From Chloroflexota bacterium (GTDB lineage: Bacteria > Chloroflexota > Dehalococcoidia > DSTF01 > RBG-16-68-14): DNA of 16,189 bases. Made by a program: the position numbers and the translations under genes. The notes under the pieces were generated by a model. The model was given only the letters and a program-made list of their open reading frames with translations. It made no database searches and was not told the origin of the DNA. Position 1 is the stretch's first letter, and each line of letters starts with the position of its first letter. Positions 7,620 to 16,189 of this stretch are shown in pieces. The stretch covers positions 1 through 16,189 of the forward strand of contig JADFNZ010000023.1 of the NCBI GenBank assembly GCA_022563135.1. Direction: 5' to 3'.

Positions 7620-9041
7620 GTGCCGCCGGTGCTCAGCAACCGCGGCTTCCTGCTCCTTTGGCTGGGGCAGATCATCTCTCAGAGTGCCCAGAACGCCATC
7701 CTCTTCGCTCTGATCACCATCGTCACGGATAAGACGGGTTCGACAACGCAGTCGACAGCGGTTGTGCTCTCCTACGTCGTGCCGACGGTCGTCTTCGGTG
7801 TCTTCGCGGGGGTCCTCGTCGACCGCTGGAGCAAGCGCCGCCTCCTGATCCTGACGAACATCGGCCGCGCTGTGGCCGCGCTCGCCTTCTTCTTCGCCCG
7901 CGACCACGTAACGGCGTTCTTCGGGATCACGATGGTGCTCGCCAGCTTCAGCCAGATCTACACCACGAGCAACGCCGCCTCCATACCGTTCATGGTCTCA
8001 CGAAAGCAGCTCATTTCGGCGAACAGCCTCTATAGCGGAGGCTTCACGCTGGCGCAGATCACGGGACTAATCATTCTGTCGCCCCTCATCCTCAAGACGG
8101 CCGGGCCCGGCGCGCTCTTCATCAGCGCGGCCGTGGCATTCTTGCTTGCGAGTGGCCTGGCGCGGTTCCTGCCCTACATTGGCAACGAAGGTGAAGAGGA
8201 GAAGGAGCAGGCATTCCCCGGCCGTGAAGAGTTTCGCGGCGCGCTTTCTGAATTTCGCACGGCGTTGCGAAGCCTGCGCGCAGACCCCGTCTCGTCGCTT
8301 GCGATGGCTCACATCGCCACGAGCAGCACGCTGATCCTGCTCGTGGCCATTATTGTGCCGAAGTATATGCAGGCGATCCTGGACGTGCCGCCGGACAACG
8401 CGGTAACCGTTTTCGCGCCGCTCGCGTTCGGGGCGCTCTTCGGCCTGCGGGCGGTACCGTGGATCGTCGCCCGCATGGGCAAGACGCGAACCGTGGCGCT
8501 GGGGCTCTTCGGCCTGGCCGTTGCTCTTGCCGGGTTTGGCCTGGTGGAGACGATCGCGGATGGGCTGCAACGCACCGATAGCTTCAACCCGTTCGGCACG
8601 GACCGGGTCTTCGGCCTCTCGATTCTCGTGGCGCTGACCATGGTCATCGCCGGGCCGATGGGCTTCTCGTACGCCCTCCTCAACGCGCCAGCCCAGACGC
8701 TCCTCCATGAGCGGACGCCCGTCGAGATGCGCGGCCGGGTCTTCGCCTCGCAGATGGTGCTGGCGAACGGCGTGGCGCTTCTCCCACTGGTGGTTGTGGG
8801 TGGAGTTGTCGATCTCTTTGGTGTAAGCAAGGTTGTGCTTGGCATCGCCTTCCTCATCGCCGCGACCGGCGCGATCACGCTCTACCTGGAGCGGCGCTGG
8901 CTGCGGGGTGAAGGCGGACTGCCCCCCGGTGGTGAGGACGGCGGAGGCGGACTGCCCCCCGGTGGTGAGGACGGCGGCGAGCAAGCTCCGCCCGAGGAGG
9001 ACTCATCAGCTTCGATTGACACCACAGAGACCGTTGGCTAG
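7620..9041 (+). CDS. MFS transporter, EntS/DHA3-like (second of a tandem pair)
   Basis: A 473-residue membrane protein, paralogous to the gene before it. The two share FAGVLVDRWSKRR (motif A, 62-74 here), the SNAASIPFMV region and HERTPVEMRGRVFA (363-376), which lines up with [14 protein letters not shown] of the neighbour. The body is a 12-helix exporter of unknown substrate. A charged central linker of about 40 residues (near 186-225) joins the halves. After the last helix comes a polar tail holding two exact copies of an 11-residue unit containing GLPPGGEDGG, then an acidic end. GTG 7620 is chosen for its GGAGG; the alternative TTG 7578 would add 14 residues and overlap the first transporter by 8 bases. 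Close spacing and shared ancestry suggest co-expression, possibly a two-protein complex; that is inference. Confidence 0.85.
   Translation: MPPVLSNRGFLLLWLGQIISQSAQNAILFALITIVTDKTGSTTQSTAVVLSYVVPTVVFGVFAGVLVDRWSKRRLLILTNIGRAVAALAFFFARDHVTAFFGITMVLASFSQIYTTSNAASIPFMVSRKQLISANSLYSGGFTLAQITGLIILSPLILKTAGPGALFISAAVAFLLASGLARFLPYIGNEGEEEKEQAFPGREEFRGALSEFRTALRSLRADPVSSLAMAHIATSSTLILLVAIIVPKYMQAILDVPPDNAVTVFAPLAFGALFGLRAVPWIVARMGKTRTVALGLFGLAVALAGFGLVETIADGLQRTDSFNPFGTDRVFGLSILVALTMVIAGPMGFSYALLNAPAQTLLHERTPVEMRGRVFASQMVLANGVALLPLVVVGGVVDLFGVSKVVLGIAFLIAATGAITLYLERRWLRGEGGLPPGGEDGGGGLPPGGEDGGEQAPPEEDSSASIDTTETVG
8912..8977 (+). repeat. Exact tandem duplication of 33 bases in the MFS tail
   Basis: Two adjacent identical 33-base units (8912-8944 and 8945-8977) encode an 11-residue unit that includes GLPPGGEDGG. 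Identity also at silent positions points to a recent duplication. It keeps the frame and lies in the cytoplasmic tail of the second MFS protein. Confidence 0.9.
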
Positions 9042-9061
9042 ACTGAAATCCAACGCATCAG

Positions 9062-9066
9062 GGAGG
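9062..9066 (+). promoter_or_regulatory. Shine-Dalgarno that supports a TTG start
   Basis: GGAGG is followed by seven bases and TTG 9074. The in-frame ATG at 9083 is 16 bases from it, too far, so TTG is the better start for the DUF151 gene. Confidence 0.6.
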
Positions 9067-9073
9067 CATCACT

Positions 9074-9616
9074 TTGATTGAGATGACCATCGAGGGCATC
9101 CGGGTTAGTCTGATGAACTACCAGCGGGTGGTGATCCTCAAAGAGAAGGACGCGGCCCGCTATCTTCCCATCTGGATCGGGCCGGCGGAGGCCGACGCCA
9201 TCGCCGTTCGGTTGCAAGACGTATCCGTGGCGCGGCCGCTCACCCACGATCTGCTGCGTGACCTGCTCGAGAAGCTGGGAGCGCAGGTAGAGTCCATCGT
9301 CGTGAATGACCTGACGGATGACACCTTTTACGCGCGCATCCTGATCAGCGTGAACGGCGAACGGCTGGAGCTGGACGCTCGCCCCAGTGACGCCATCGCG
9401 CTGGCCGTGCGCGTGAACGTGCCGATCTACGCGGAGGACGCAGTGTTGGAGAAGGCCGGCGTTCTGCTGGACAAGGACGGCAAGCCCATTGAGGGAGACG
9501 GAAACCAGCAGGAGCCGATCAGCAAGGTGAATGAGGAAGAGCTCCAGCGGATGTCCGCGTTTCGGGACTTTATCGAAGGTCTGGACCTAGACGACTTCGA
9601 CAAGCGGAAGTCGTGA
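9074..9616 (+). CDS. Bifunctional nuclease family protein (DUF151)
   Basis: A 180-residue cytoplasmic protein with a bifunctional-nuclease (BFN/DUF151) domain over residues 1-135. Hallmarks: LPIWIGPAEADAIA (31-44), RPLTHDLL (54-61), FYARI (85-89) and DARPSDAIALAVR (101-113). The last 45 residues are acidic and outside the domain. Some family members have DNase and RNase activity; most bacterial ones are uncharacterised, so nuclease activity here is inferred. The gene lies 32 bases after the second MFS gene and is the last of the operon, ending 23 bases before a terminator. It starts with TTG. Confidence 0.9.
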   Translation: MIEMTIEGIRVSLMNYQRVVILKEKDAARYLPIWIGPAEADAIAVRLQDVSVARPLTHDLLRDLLEKLGAQVESIVVNDLTDDTFYARILISVNGERLELDARPSDAIALAVRVNVPIYAEDAVLEKAGVLLDKDGKPIEGDGNQQEPISKVNEEELQRMSAFRDFIEGLDLDDFDKRKS

Positions 9617-9639
9617 GGCGGTCTCTCTGCCTCTGCGAG

Positions 9640-9665
9640 AAAGCGCCCGCACGTCGGGCGCTTTT
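9640..9665 (+). terminator. Intrinsic terminator ending the pyrF operon
   Basis: AAAGCGCCCG and CGGGCGCTTT form a perfect 10-base stem around a 5-base loop (CACGT), ending in TTTT. It lies 23 bases after the DUF151 stop codon and before the atp promoter, so it separates the two operons. The A-run on the left arm means it could also act on the opposite strand. Confidence 0.9.
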
Positions 9666-9704
9666 CGTATCTGACGCGAGCTACCCCGGTCAGTCTTGCC
9701 GTTG

Positions 9705-9733
9705 TTGATCGTGCTAATCGTCTGTGATAGGAT
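9705..9733 (+). promoter_or_regulatory. Candidate promoter of the atp operon
   Basis: TTGATC (-35, four of six), a 17-base spacer and TAGGAT (-10, four of six) with a TGn extension just before the -10. Transcription would begin near 9740, about 33 bases before the first atp ORF. Its place between the terminator and the atp genes supports it. Confidence 0.5.
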
Positions 9734-9772
9734 TCTCAAAGTCGGCCACGGAGGTGCCGCGAGGCTCTGGCC

Positions 9773-9994
9773 ATGAACCGCCTCCCGCCCACTGCGCGGC
9801 TGTTTGGCATCGGCTGGTATTTTGCCGTGTGCATCGTCGGCGGCGTCGTTGGCGGGGTCTTTCTAGATAAGGTAGCGGATAGCTCTCCGGTGCTGACGAT
9901 GCTGGGGCTGCTGCTCGGCATGGTTATCGCTTTCTACGGCGGTTACCGCATGCTGATTGAGGTCTTGAGGGATAGCAGGGGCCCGAAGGAGTGA
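9773..9994 (+). CDS. atpI: AtpI/AtpZ-family ATP synthase accessory protein
   Basis: A 73-residue inner-membrane protein with two helices (about 9-30 and 39-65). The wording GGVFLDKVADSSPVLTMLG fits the small AtpI/AtpZ family found first in many atp operons, linked in other bacteria to c-ring assembly or to Mg/Ca handling. GAGG lies eight bases before the ATG. It leads the operon and ends 10 bases before atpB. Family and position are clear; the exact function is not known from this sequence. Confidence 0.85.
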   Translation: MNRLPPTARLFGIGWYFAVCIVGGVVGGVFLDKVADSSPVLTMLGLLLGMVIAFYGGYRMLIEVLRDSRGPKE

Positions 9995-10004
9995 CGGTGG
10001 CATC

Positions 10005-11099
10005 TTGTCCGGCCGACTGAGGACTATAGGAATCGTTGTTGGCGTGCTTCTCCTGGTAGGAGTGGGCTTCTTCTTCCTGCGCAGTCCGAAACCGAACATC
10101 GAGATCAAGGCGGAGACGCTCTGGTCTATCGGCTTCTTTGACATCACCAACACGCTCTTCACGGCATGGATCGTCGTCATCTTCTTGCTCGTGGTCGCGT
10201 ACTTGGTGACGCGCCGGATGGAGCTCATTCCCTCCGGCTGGCAGAACGCGGCGGAGGCCGTGGTGGAGGCGCTCTACAACCTCGTCGTCAACACGGCCGG
10301 CGAGAAGCACGCGCGTCGCTTCTTCCCCGTTATCGCCACGCTCTTCCTCTTCATAATCGTCGCCAACTGGTTCGCTTTGCTGCCGGTCTCCAATGTGATC
10401 GGCAAGGTGGAGGTGCTGGGGCCGGAGGAGTCGGAGTTTCATGAGGATGTCGTCGTCTTCGAAGGCAGCGTGATCATGCCGGGCGCCGACGACGTGGAGA
10501 TCGACTTCAACGAAGATGCCGTGTGCCGGGAGGTGGAGGGCGACGAGTACGAGGAGTGCCTGGTGGGGGAGCGCGAAATCGCCATCGCAGAGGCGCGCGA
10601 AGAGGCGGGGATCTCACCTGATACAAAGCTTGGGGTTCTTGCGCCCTATTTCCGAAGCGTGAACACCGACCTGATGACGCCGCTCGCGCTCGCCATCGTC
10701 TCGGCGTTCTTCGTCGAGTACTGGGGGATCAGTGTGCTCGGCTTCCGCACGTACGGCAGCAAGTTTTTCGATGTGAGCAGGCTGATGAAGGGCGATCCGA
10801 TGGGGCTGATCGACTTCTTCGTGGGCATCCTGGAGTTCATCGCTGAGATCGCGCGTCTGATCAGCTTCACCTTCCGGCTCTTCGGTAATATGCTGGCCGG
10901 GGAGATCTTGCTCTTGATGATGACCTTCCTGATCCCGCTGCTCTTAGCCCTGCCGTTCTATGGCCTCGAGATTTTTGTAGGAGCGATTCAGGCCTTCGTC
11001 TTCGCGATGCTGACGCTGATCTTCGGCGCGTTGGCGGTGGCCGGCCACGGCGAAGAGGAACATGCAGCAGGCGGTGAGGAGGCCGCCGCAACTCACTAA
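10005..11099 (+). CDS. atpB: ATP synthase F0 subunit a, with a long acidic external loop
   Basis: Membrane subunit forming the two proton half-channels against the c-ring. The essential arginine is present (Arg291 in ISFTFRLFGN), followed by GNMLAGE (294-300) and the last helix IQAFVFAMLTLIFGAL (328-343). NTDLMTPLALA (220-230) is the usual start of the third main helix. The protein has 364 residues, against roughly 240-280 in many bacteria. The surplus is mostly a loop of about 85 residues (131-215) with 25 acidic and 5 basic residues in its first 80, plus Cys174 and Cys185. By the known topology this loop faces outside the cytoplasm. An extra N-terminal hydrophobic stretch (8-25) may be a signal-like helix. 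The start is TTG, with a GGTGG four bases before it. Confidence 0.95.
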   Translation: MSGRLRTIGIVVGVLLLVGVGFFFLRSPKPNIEIKAETLWSIGFFDITNTLFTAWIVVIFLLVVAYLVTRRMELIPSGWQNAAEAVVEALYNLVVNTAGEKHARRFFPVIATLFLFIIVANWFALLPVSNVIGKVEVLGPEESEFHEDVVVFEGSVIMPGADDVEIDFNEDAVCREVEGDEYEECLVGEREIAIAEAREEAGISPDTKLGVLAPYFRSVNTDLMTPLALAIVSAFFVEYWGISVLGFRTYGSKFFDVSRLMKGDPMGLIDFFVGILEFIAEIARLISFTFRLFGNMLAGEILLLMMTFLIPLLLALPFYGLEIFVGAIQAFVFAMLTLIFGALAVAGHGEEEHAAGGEEAAATH

Positions 11100-11110
11100 G
11101 CGATGGTACG

Positions 11111-11401
<291 letters not shown>

Positions 11402-11440
11402 CGAGGCCGTGAGCAAGTACGTGAGCGAAGAGAGCTTGGC

Positions 11441-11935
11441 ATGGATGAGCTAGGCTTTAATCTCCCGGTGCTGGTCGCGCAGTTGGTGAACTTCTTCATC
11501 CTGCTGGTGCTGCTGCGCATCTTCCTCTACCGGCCGATACTGAACGTCCTGGACCGTCGCGCCCAGCGCATCCGCGAGGGGCTGGAGGCGGCGGACAAGT
11601 CGAAGGAGCAGGCCTCGCAGGCGGAACAGGAAGTGGCCAAGCAGCTTGAGGAGGCGCGCCAGCAGAACCAAGCCAGCATCGCACAGGCGCAGGAGACGGC
11701 GAGTCGCATTCAGGAAGAGGCGAGAGCTCAGGCGCGGCGCGAGGCTGATGCCCTCCTGGAGCGCGCCCGCGGTGAGATCCAGCTCGAGCGCGATCAGGCG
11801 ATCGCGGAGCTGCGCCAGGAGTTCGCCGATCTGACGGTGAGCGCGGCGGAGAAGGTGATCGGCCAGTCGCTGGACCGGCGGGCGCACGAGCGGCTGATCG
11901 AAGAGGTGCTGGCCGAATCGACGTTCCGGGAGTGA
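11441..11935 (+). CDS. atpF: ATP synthase F0 subunit b (peripheral stalk)
   Basis: A 164-residue stalk protein with one N-terminal membrane helix (about 9-29) and then a long charged helix rich in Glu, Gln, Ala and Arg that should form a coiled coil. The end, EKVIGQSLDRRAHERLIEE, is the usual delta-binding tail. The length is normal for a single b subunit, and only one b gene is present, so a homodimer is expected. It starts 39 bases after atpE; the ribosome site is weak. Its stop is three bases before atpH. Confidence 0.95.
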   Translation: MDELGFNLPVLVAQLVNFFILLVLLRIFLYRPILNVLDRRAQRIREGLEAADKSKEQASQAEQEVAKQLEEARQQNQASIAQAQETASRIQEEARAQARREADALLERARGEIQLERDQAIAELRQEFADLTVSAAEKVIGQSLDRRAHERLIEEVLAESTFRE

Positions 11936-11938
11936 TGC

Positions 11939-12478
11939 ATGCTGCGCGATCCGGCCGCTAGGCGATACGCTCAGGCCGCTTTCGAGCTCGCGCGCGAGCG
12001 CAATGAGCTGGAGGCCTGGGAGCAAGACCTTGGCGCGCTCGCCGAGGCGCTGGTGACCGCTGAGGCGCAGGAGTTCGTCGCCAGCCGCCAGATTGGCGCT
12101 GCCGCGAAAGAAGAGTTCCTCCAGCGTGTCATGGGAACACCGACGCCGCTCGTCTGGAACCTCGTGCGGCTGCTCTCGAGCAAAGGGCGGCTGGCATTGC
12201 TGCCGCAGATCGCGGAGGCGTTCCAGGAGCTGCTGGACGAACAGCGGGGTATCGCTCACGCCGAGGTGACGACGGCCGTAGCGATGGATGACCAGGAACA
12301 GGAAGCGCTGGCACGGCGGCTCTCTGAGCTGACTGGCAAAGAGGTGCGGCTGAGGCTGCGGCAGGACGACGAGATCCTGGGCGGCCTGGTGGTTCGCATC
12401 GGGGACACGCTGATCGATGGCAGCACGCGCAGCAAGCTCGTCGCGCTGAAACGGAGACTGGCCGGCCAAGCCGGCTGA
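11939..12478 (+). CDS. atpH: ATP synthase F1 subunit delta
   Basis: A 179-residue protein joining the peripheral stalk to the top of the alpha-beta ring. It begins with RYAQAAFELA (9-18), the usual helical N-terminal domain, and ends with the conserved DDEILGGLVVRIGDTLIDGS region (about 142-161). GGGAG precedes the ATG at a good distance, overlapping the atpF stop. The length is normal. Confidence 0.95.
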   Translation: MLRDPAARRYAQAAFELARERNELEAWEQDLGALAEALVTAEAQEFVASRQIGAAAKEEFLQRVMGTPTPLVWNLVRLLSSKGRLALLPQIAEAFQELLDEQRGIAHAEVTTAVAMDDQEQEALARRLSELTGKEVRLRLRQDDEILGGLVVRIGDTLIDGSTRSKLVALKRRLAGQAG

Positions 12479-12498
12479 ACCGCAACCGGGGGTAAGAG

Positions 12499-14016
12499 AT
12501 GGCAGTACGACCGGAAGAGATCACATCCATCCTGAAGGAGCAGATCGCGCAGTTCGGCGCGGAGGTGTCGGCGACAAACGTCGGCACCGTCATCGATGCC
12601 GGCGACGGCATCGCCCGCGTCCACGGCCTCTCCAACGTGATGGCGAGCGAGCTCGTGGAGTTCGAGAACGGCGTCATCGGGCTCGCGCTCAACCTCGAGG
12701 AGGAGAGCGTTGGCGTGATGATCCTCGGCGACTATAGCAAGATCACCGAGGGTGAAGAGGTGCGCGCCACCGGCCGCGTGGCGGAGGTGCCCGTCGGCGA
12801 TGCTCTGATCGGCCGCGTCGTCGACCCGCTCGGCAACCCGCTCGATGGCAAGGGCCCGATCAACGCGGAGCGCACGCGCCCGGTAGAGCGCATCGCGCCG
12901 GATGTGACGAAGCGCAAGAGCGTGGACACGCCGGTGCAGACCGGGATCAAGGCGATCGACACGATGACGGCGATCGGCCGGGGCCAGCGTCAGCTCATCA
13001 TCGGCGACCGCTCCACGGGCAAGACCGTCATCACCATCGACACTATCCTGAACCAGAAGGGCGGCGACCTGACGTGCATCTACGTCGCCATCGGTCAGAA
13101 GTCCGCGAAGGTCGCCCAGGTGATCGCGGTACTGGAAGAGCACGGCGCGATGGAGCATACGATCGTCGTCGCGTCGTCCGCCGCGGAGTCGGCTGCGCTC
13201 CAGTTCATCGCGCCCTACGCCGGCTGCGCGATTGGCGAGGAGATCATGGCGCAGGGGAAGGACGCCCTGATCGTCTACGACGACCTCTCTAAGCACGGCT
13301 GGGCCTATCGACAGGTCTCTCTGCTGCTGCGCCGGCCGCCCGGCCGCGAGGCCTACCCCGGCGACGTCTTCTACCTGCACAGCCGCCTGCTCGAGCGGGC
13401 AGCCAGACTTTCCGATGAGGAGGGCGGCGGCTCGCTCACGGCGCTGCCCATTGTGGAGACGCAAGCGAACGATATCTCCGGCTACATCCCGACGAACGTC
13501 ATCTCCATCACGGACGGCCAGATCTTCCTGGAGGCGGATCTCTTTAACGCCGGCATTCGTCCGGCGATGAACATTGGCATCTCGGTATCGCGGGTGGGCG
13601 GTGCTGCGCAGCGGCGCGCGATTCGACAGGTGGTGCGGCAGCTCCGGCTGGACATGGCCCAGTTCAGCGAGCTCCAGGCGTTCGCCCAGTTCGGCACGGC
13701 CGAGCTCGATCCCGTGACGCGGCGCCAGCTCGACCGCGGCGTGCGGCTGCAGGAGATTCTCAAGCAGAAACAGTACCAGCCGCTGTCGCTGGAGCGGCTG
13801 GTGTTCATCATCTACGCCGGCACGCGTGGCCTGCTCGACAGTGTGCCGGTCGACAAGATCGGGGAGGTTGAGCAGGGGCTCTACCAGTTCATGGATGCCA
13901 ACCATCCGGAGATCGGGAAGGCGGTCATGGAGACCTACGAGCTGCCTGAGGAGCAGGAGAAGAAGCTGGACGCTGCGATCCGCGAGTACGTCCGCACGGT
14001 AGGGTACGAGCGGTAG
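12499..14016 (+). CDS. atpA: ATP synthase F1 subunit alpha
   Basis: Non-catalytic nucleotide-binding subunit, three copies per enzyme. The 505-residue length is standard, and residue numbers to the P-loop match E. coli. The P-loop is GDRSTGKT (169-176), with Lys175 and Thr176 kept but Ser172 where GDRQTGKT is the near-universal form. Walker B is [10 protein letters not shown] (256-265), followed by HGWAYRQ where most have QAVAYRQ or similar. The arginine finger is in SVSRVGG (362-368). [20 protein letters not shown] (278-297) is canonical. The gene follows atpH by 20 bases with a GGGGG-rich ribosome site, and is followed by an unusual 52-base gap with a hairpin. Confidence 0.97.
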   Translation: MAVRPEEITSILKEQIAQFGAEVSATNVGTVIDAGDGIARVHGLSNVMASELVEFENGVIGLALNLEEESVGVMILGDYSKITEGEEVRATGRVAEVPVGDALIGRVVDPLGNPLDGKGPINAERTRPVERIAPDVTKRKSVDTPVQTGIKAIDTMTAIGRGQRQLIIGDRSTGKTVITIDTILNQKGGDLTCIYVAIGQKSAKVAQVIAVLEEHGAMEHTIVVASSAAESAALQFIAPYAGCAIGEEIMAQGKDALIVYDDLSKHGWAYRQVSLLLRRPPGREAYPGDVFYLHSRLLERAARLSDEEGGGSLTALPIVETQANDISGYIPTNVISITDGQIFLEADLFNAGIRPAMNIGISVSRVGGAAQRRAIRQVVRQLRLDMAQFSELQAFAQFGTAELDPVTRRQLDRGVRLQEILKQKQYQPLSLERLVFIIYAGTRGLLDSVPVDKIGEVEQGLYQFMDANHPEIGKAVMETYELPEEQEKKLDAAIREYVRTVGYER

Positions 14017-14022
14017 CACAGC

Positions 14023-14044
14023 CGCGGGGGCGAAAGCGTCCGCG
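14023..14044 (+). other. Hairpin with GAAA tetraloop between atpA and atpG
   Basis: CGCGGGGGC and GCGTCCGCG pair around GAAA: seven Watson-Crick pairs, one G-T wobble and one G-G mismatch. GNRA loops are stable in RNA. It has no T-run, so it is not a terminator. It sits seven bases after the atpA stop and 24 bases before atpG. It could protect the atpA end or lower gamma translation; this is inference. Confidence 0.5.
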
Positions 14045-14068
14045 TAGCCCGCATAGGGCACTGACACC

Positions 14069-14933
14069 ATGGCCACCATTCGAGAGATTCGACGCCGCAT
14101 TCGCTCCGTCGCCTCCACCGCCAAGATCACGAAGGCGATGGAGCTGGTAGCGGCCTCCAAGATGCGGCGCGCTCAGGAGCGCGCGCTTGCCGGCCGCCCG
14201 TACGCGGAACGGCTCTCGTGGGTGCTGGCGGATCTGGCGGAGACGCTGCCGCTGCTCCAGCCGGAGGAGCTGCCGCCGCTCCTCCAGCGGCGTGAGGTGC
14301 AGGCGATCGGCATCGTGCTGATCACGCCGAACCGCGGCCTCTGCGGCGGCCTTCCGGCGAACACCAATCGCAAGGCGAGCGCGCTCACGCTGGACGCGGG
14401 CGTGCCCGCGAAGTTCGTCACGGTGGGCCGCAAGGGGCGCAACTTCTTCCGGCGGTCGAACGTAGAGATCCGCGCGGAGTTCACGGAGCTGAGCGATTAT
14501 CCGGAGTACCGGGAGATCCTACCCATCGCCCGCGTCGTGATCGACGATTACCTGGCGGGTCAGTACGATCAGGTGTTTATCGTCTATTCGTTTTTCGTGA
14601 ACACGATGACGCAGGAACCCCGCGCGATCCAGCTCCTGCCGGTGGAGCCGCCGGAAGAGGCGGCGACGCGTGCGGTGGACTACCTGTACGAGCCGAGCCG
14701 CCCGGAAGTGCTGGAAGCGCTGCTTCCGCGCTACGTCGAGATGCAGATCTACGAGGCGGTGCTGGAGGGGCTCGCGAGCGAGCAGTCCGCCCGCATGGTG
14801 GCGATGCGCAACGCCACCGACGCGGCGAAGGAGATGATCGATGATCTGACTCTCACCTACAACAAGGCGCGCCAGGAGCAGATCACGTCGGAGCTGCTGG
14901 ACATCGTCGGCGGGGTTGAGGGTCAGAAGGTCT

Positions 14934-14935
<2 letters not shown>
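14069..14935 (+). CDS. atpG: ATP synthase F1 subunit gamma (central shaft)
   Basis: A 288-residue shaft subunit turning inside the alpha-beta ring and coupling it to the c-ring. The N-terminal helix begins with IREIRRRIRSV and has KITKAMELVAASKMRRAQ (20-37); the C-terminal helix ends with TYNKARQEQITSELLDIVGG (about 263-282). Both are diagnostic. The middle has ITPNRGLCGGL, the usual Rossmann-like start. No strong ribosome site is seen before the ATG, in line with fewer gamma than alpha or beta copies. The stop overlaps the atpD ribosome site. Confidence 0.95.

Positions 14936-16189
<1,254 letters not shown>

Noticed and set aside
8067..8984. 305-codon minus-strand frame opposite the second MFS gene
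   Set aside because: The plus-strand reading has clear membrane helices and MFS motifs; the antisense product is a charged low-complexity sequence.
11408..11430. Imperfect repeat GTGAGC(A/G)AG before atpF
   Set aside because: It is short, imperfect and without a clear link to a ribosome site or known element.
12256..14160. 634-codon open frame on the minus strand opposite atpA
   Set aside because: The plus strand encodes a complete canonical alpha subunit. Long antisense frames are common under strong GC bias at third positions, and the translation, rich in Arg, Leu and Asp, shows no family motif.

Overview
The window is a GC-rich stretch of bacterial chromosome made entirely of housekeeping and accessory metabolic genes. 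I see no tRNA, rRNA, CRISPR array, insertion sequence or phage gene. The gene set, the order of the ATP synthase operon and the wording of the AtpD and DUF951 proteins recall Chloroflexota (green non-sulfur lineage). That placement rests on remembered family sequences and is an inference; I would not go below phylum.

Left part, minus strand: cinA (NMN amidohydrolase / MoCF-domain protein) followed by prs (PRPP synthetase). cinA has a well-formed promoter whose predicted start site lies only a few bases before the start codon, so its mRNA may be nearly leaderless. prs has its own extended -10 promoter candidate, a leader of over 100 bases with a small hairpin, and a textbook Shine-Dalgarno before a GTG start. 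Divergent from cinA is a large membrane-bound PAS-PAS-PAS-GGDEF protein, a probable diguanylate cyclase. The 106-base gap between the two genes is unusually rich in dyads and short repeats.

Middle, plus strand: an apparent operon from a promoter near 5102 to a strong intrinsic terminator at 9640-9665. It holds pyrF (orotidine-5'-phosphate decarboxylase), a DUF951 small protein, two tandem paralogous MFS transporters of the EntS/DHA3 type, and a bifunctional-nuclease (DUF151) protein. Spacings are tight: 1 base, an ATGA overlap, about 34 bases from the preferred start of the second transporter, and 32 bases.

Right part, plus strand: the F-type ATP synthase operon in standard order, atpI(Z)-B-E-F-H-A-G-D, with its own promoter just after the terminator. 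atpD runs off the right edge after 415 codons; atpC is presumably beyond. Subunit c has the sequence hallmarks of a proton-coupled rotor. Subunit a carries an unusually long, very acidic external loop.

No gap between genes exceeds 300 bases. The longest, 4933-5158, holds one weak GC-rich hairpin and the pyrF promoter candidate. I do not see an undescribed multi-gene system. The points most worth a second look are the acidic loop in AtpB, the cinA/GGDEF regulatory region, the coupled MFS pair in the pyrF operon, and departures from consensus in Prs and AtpA.
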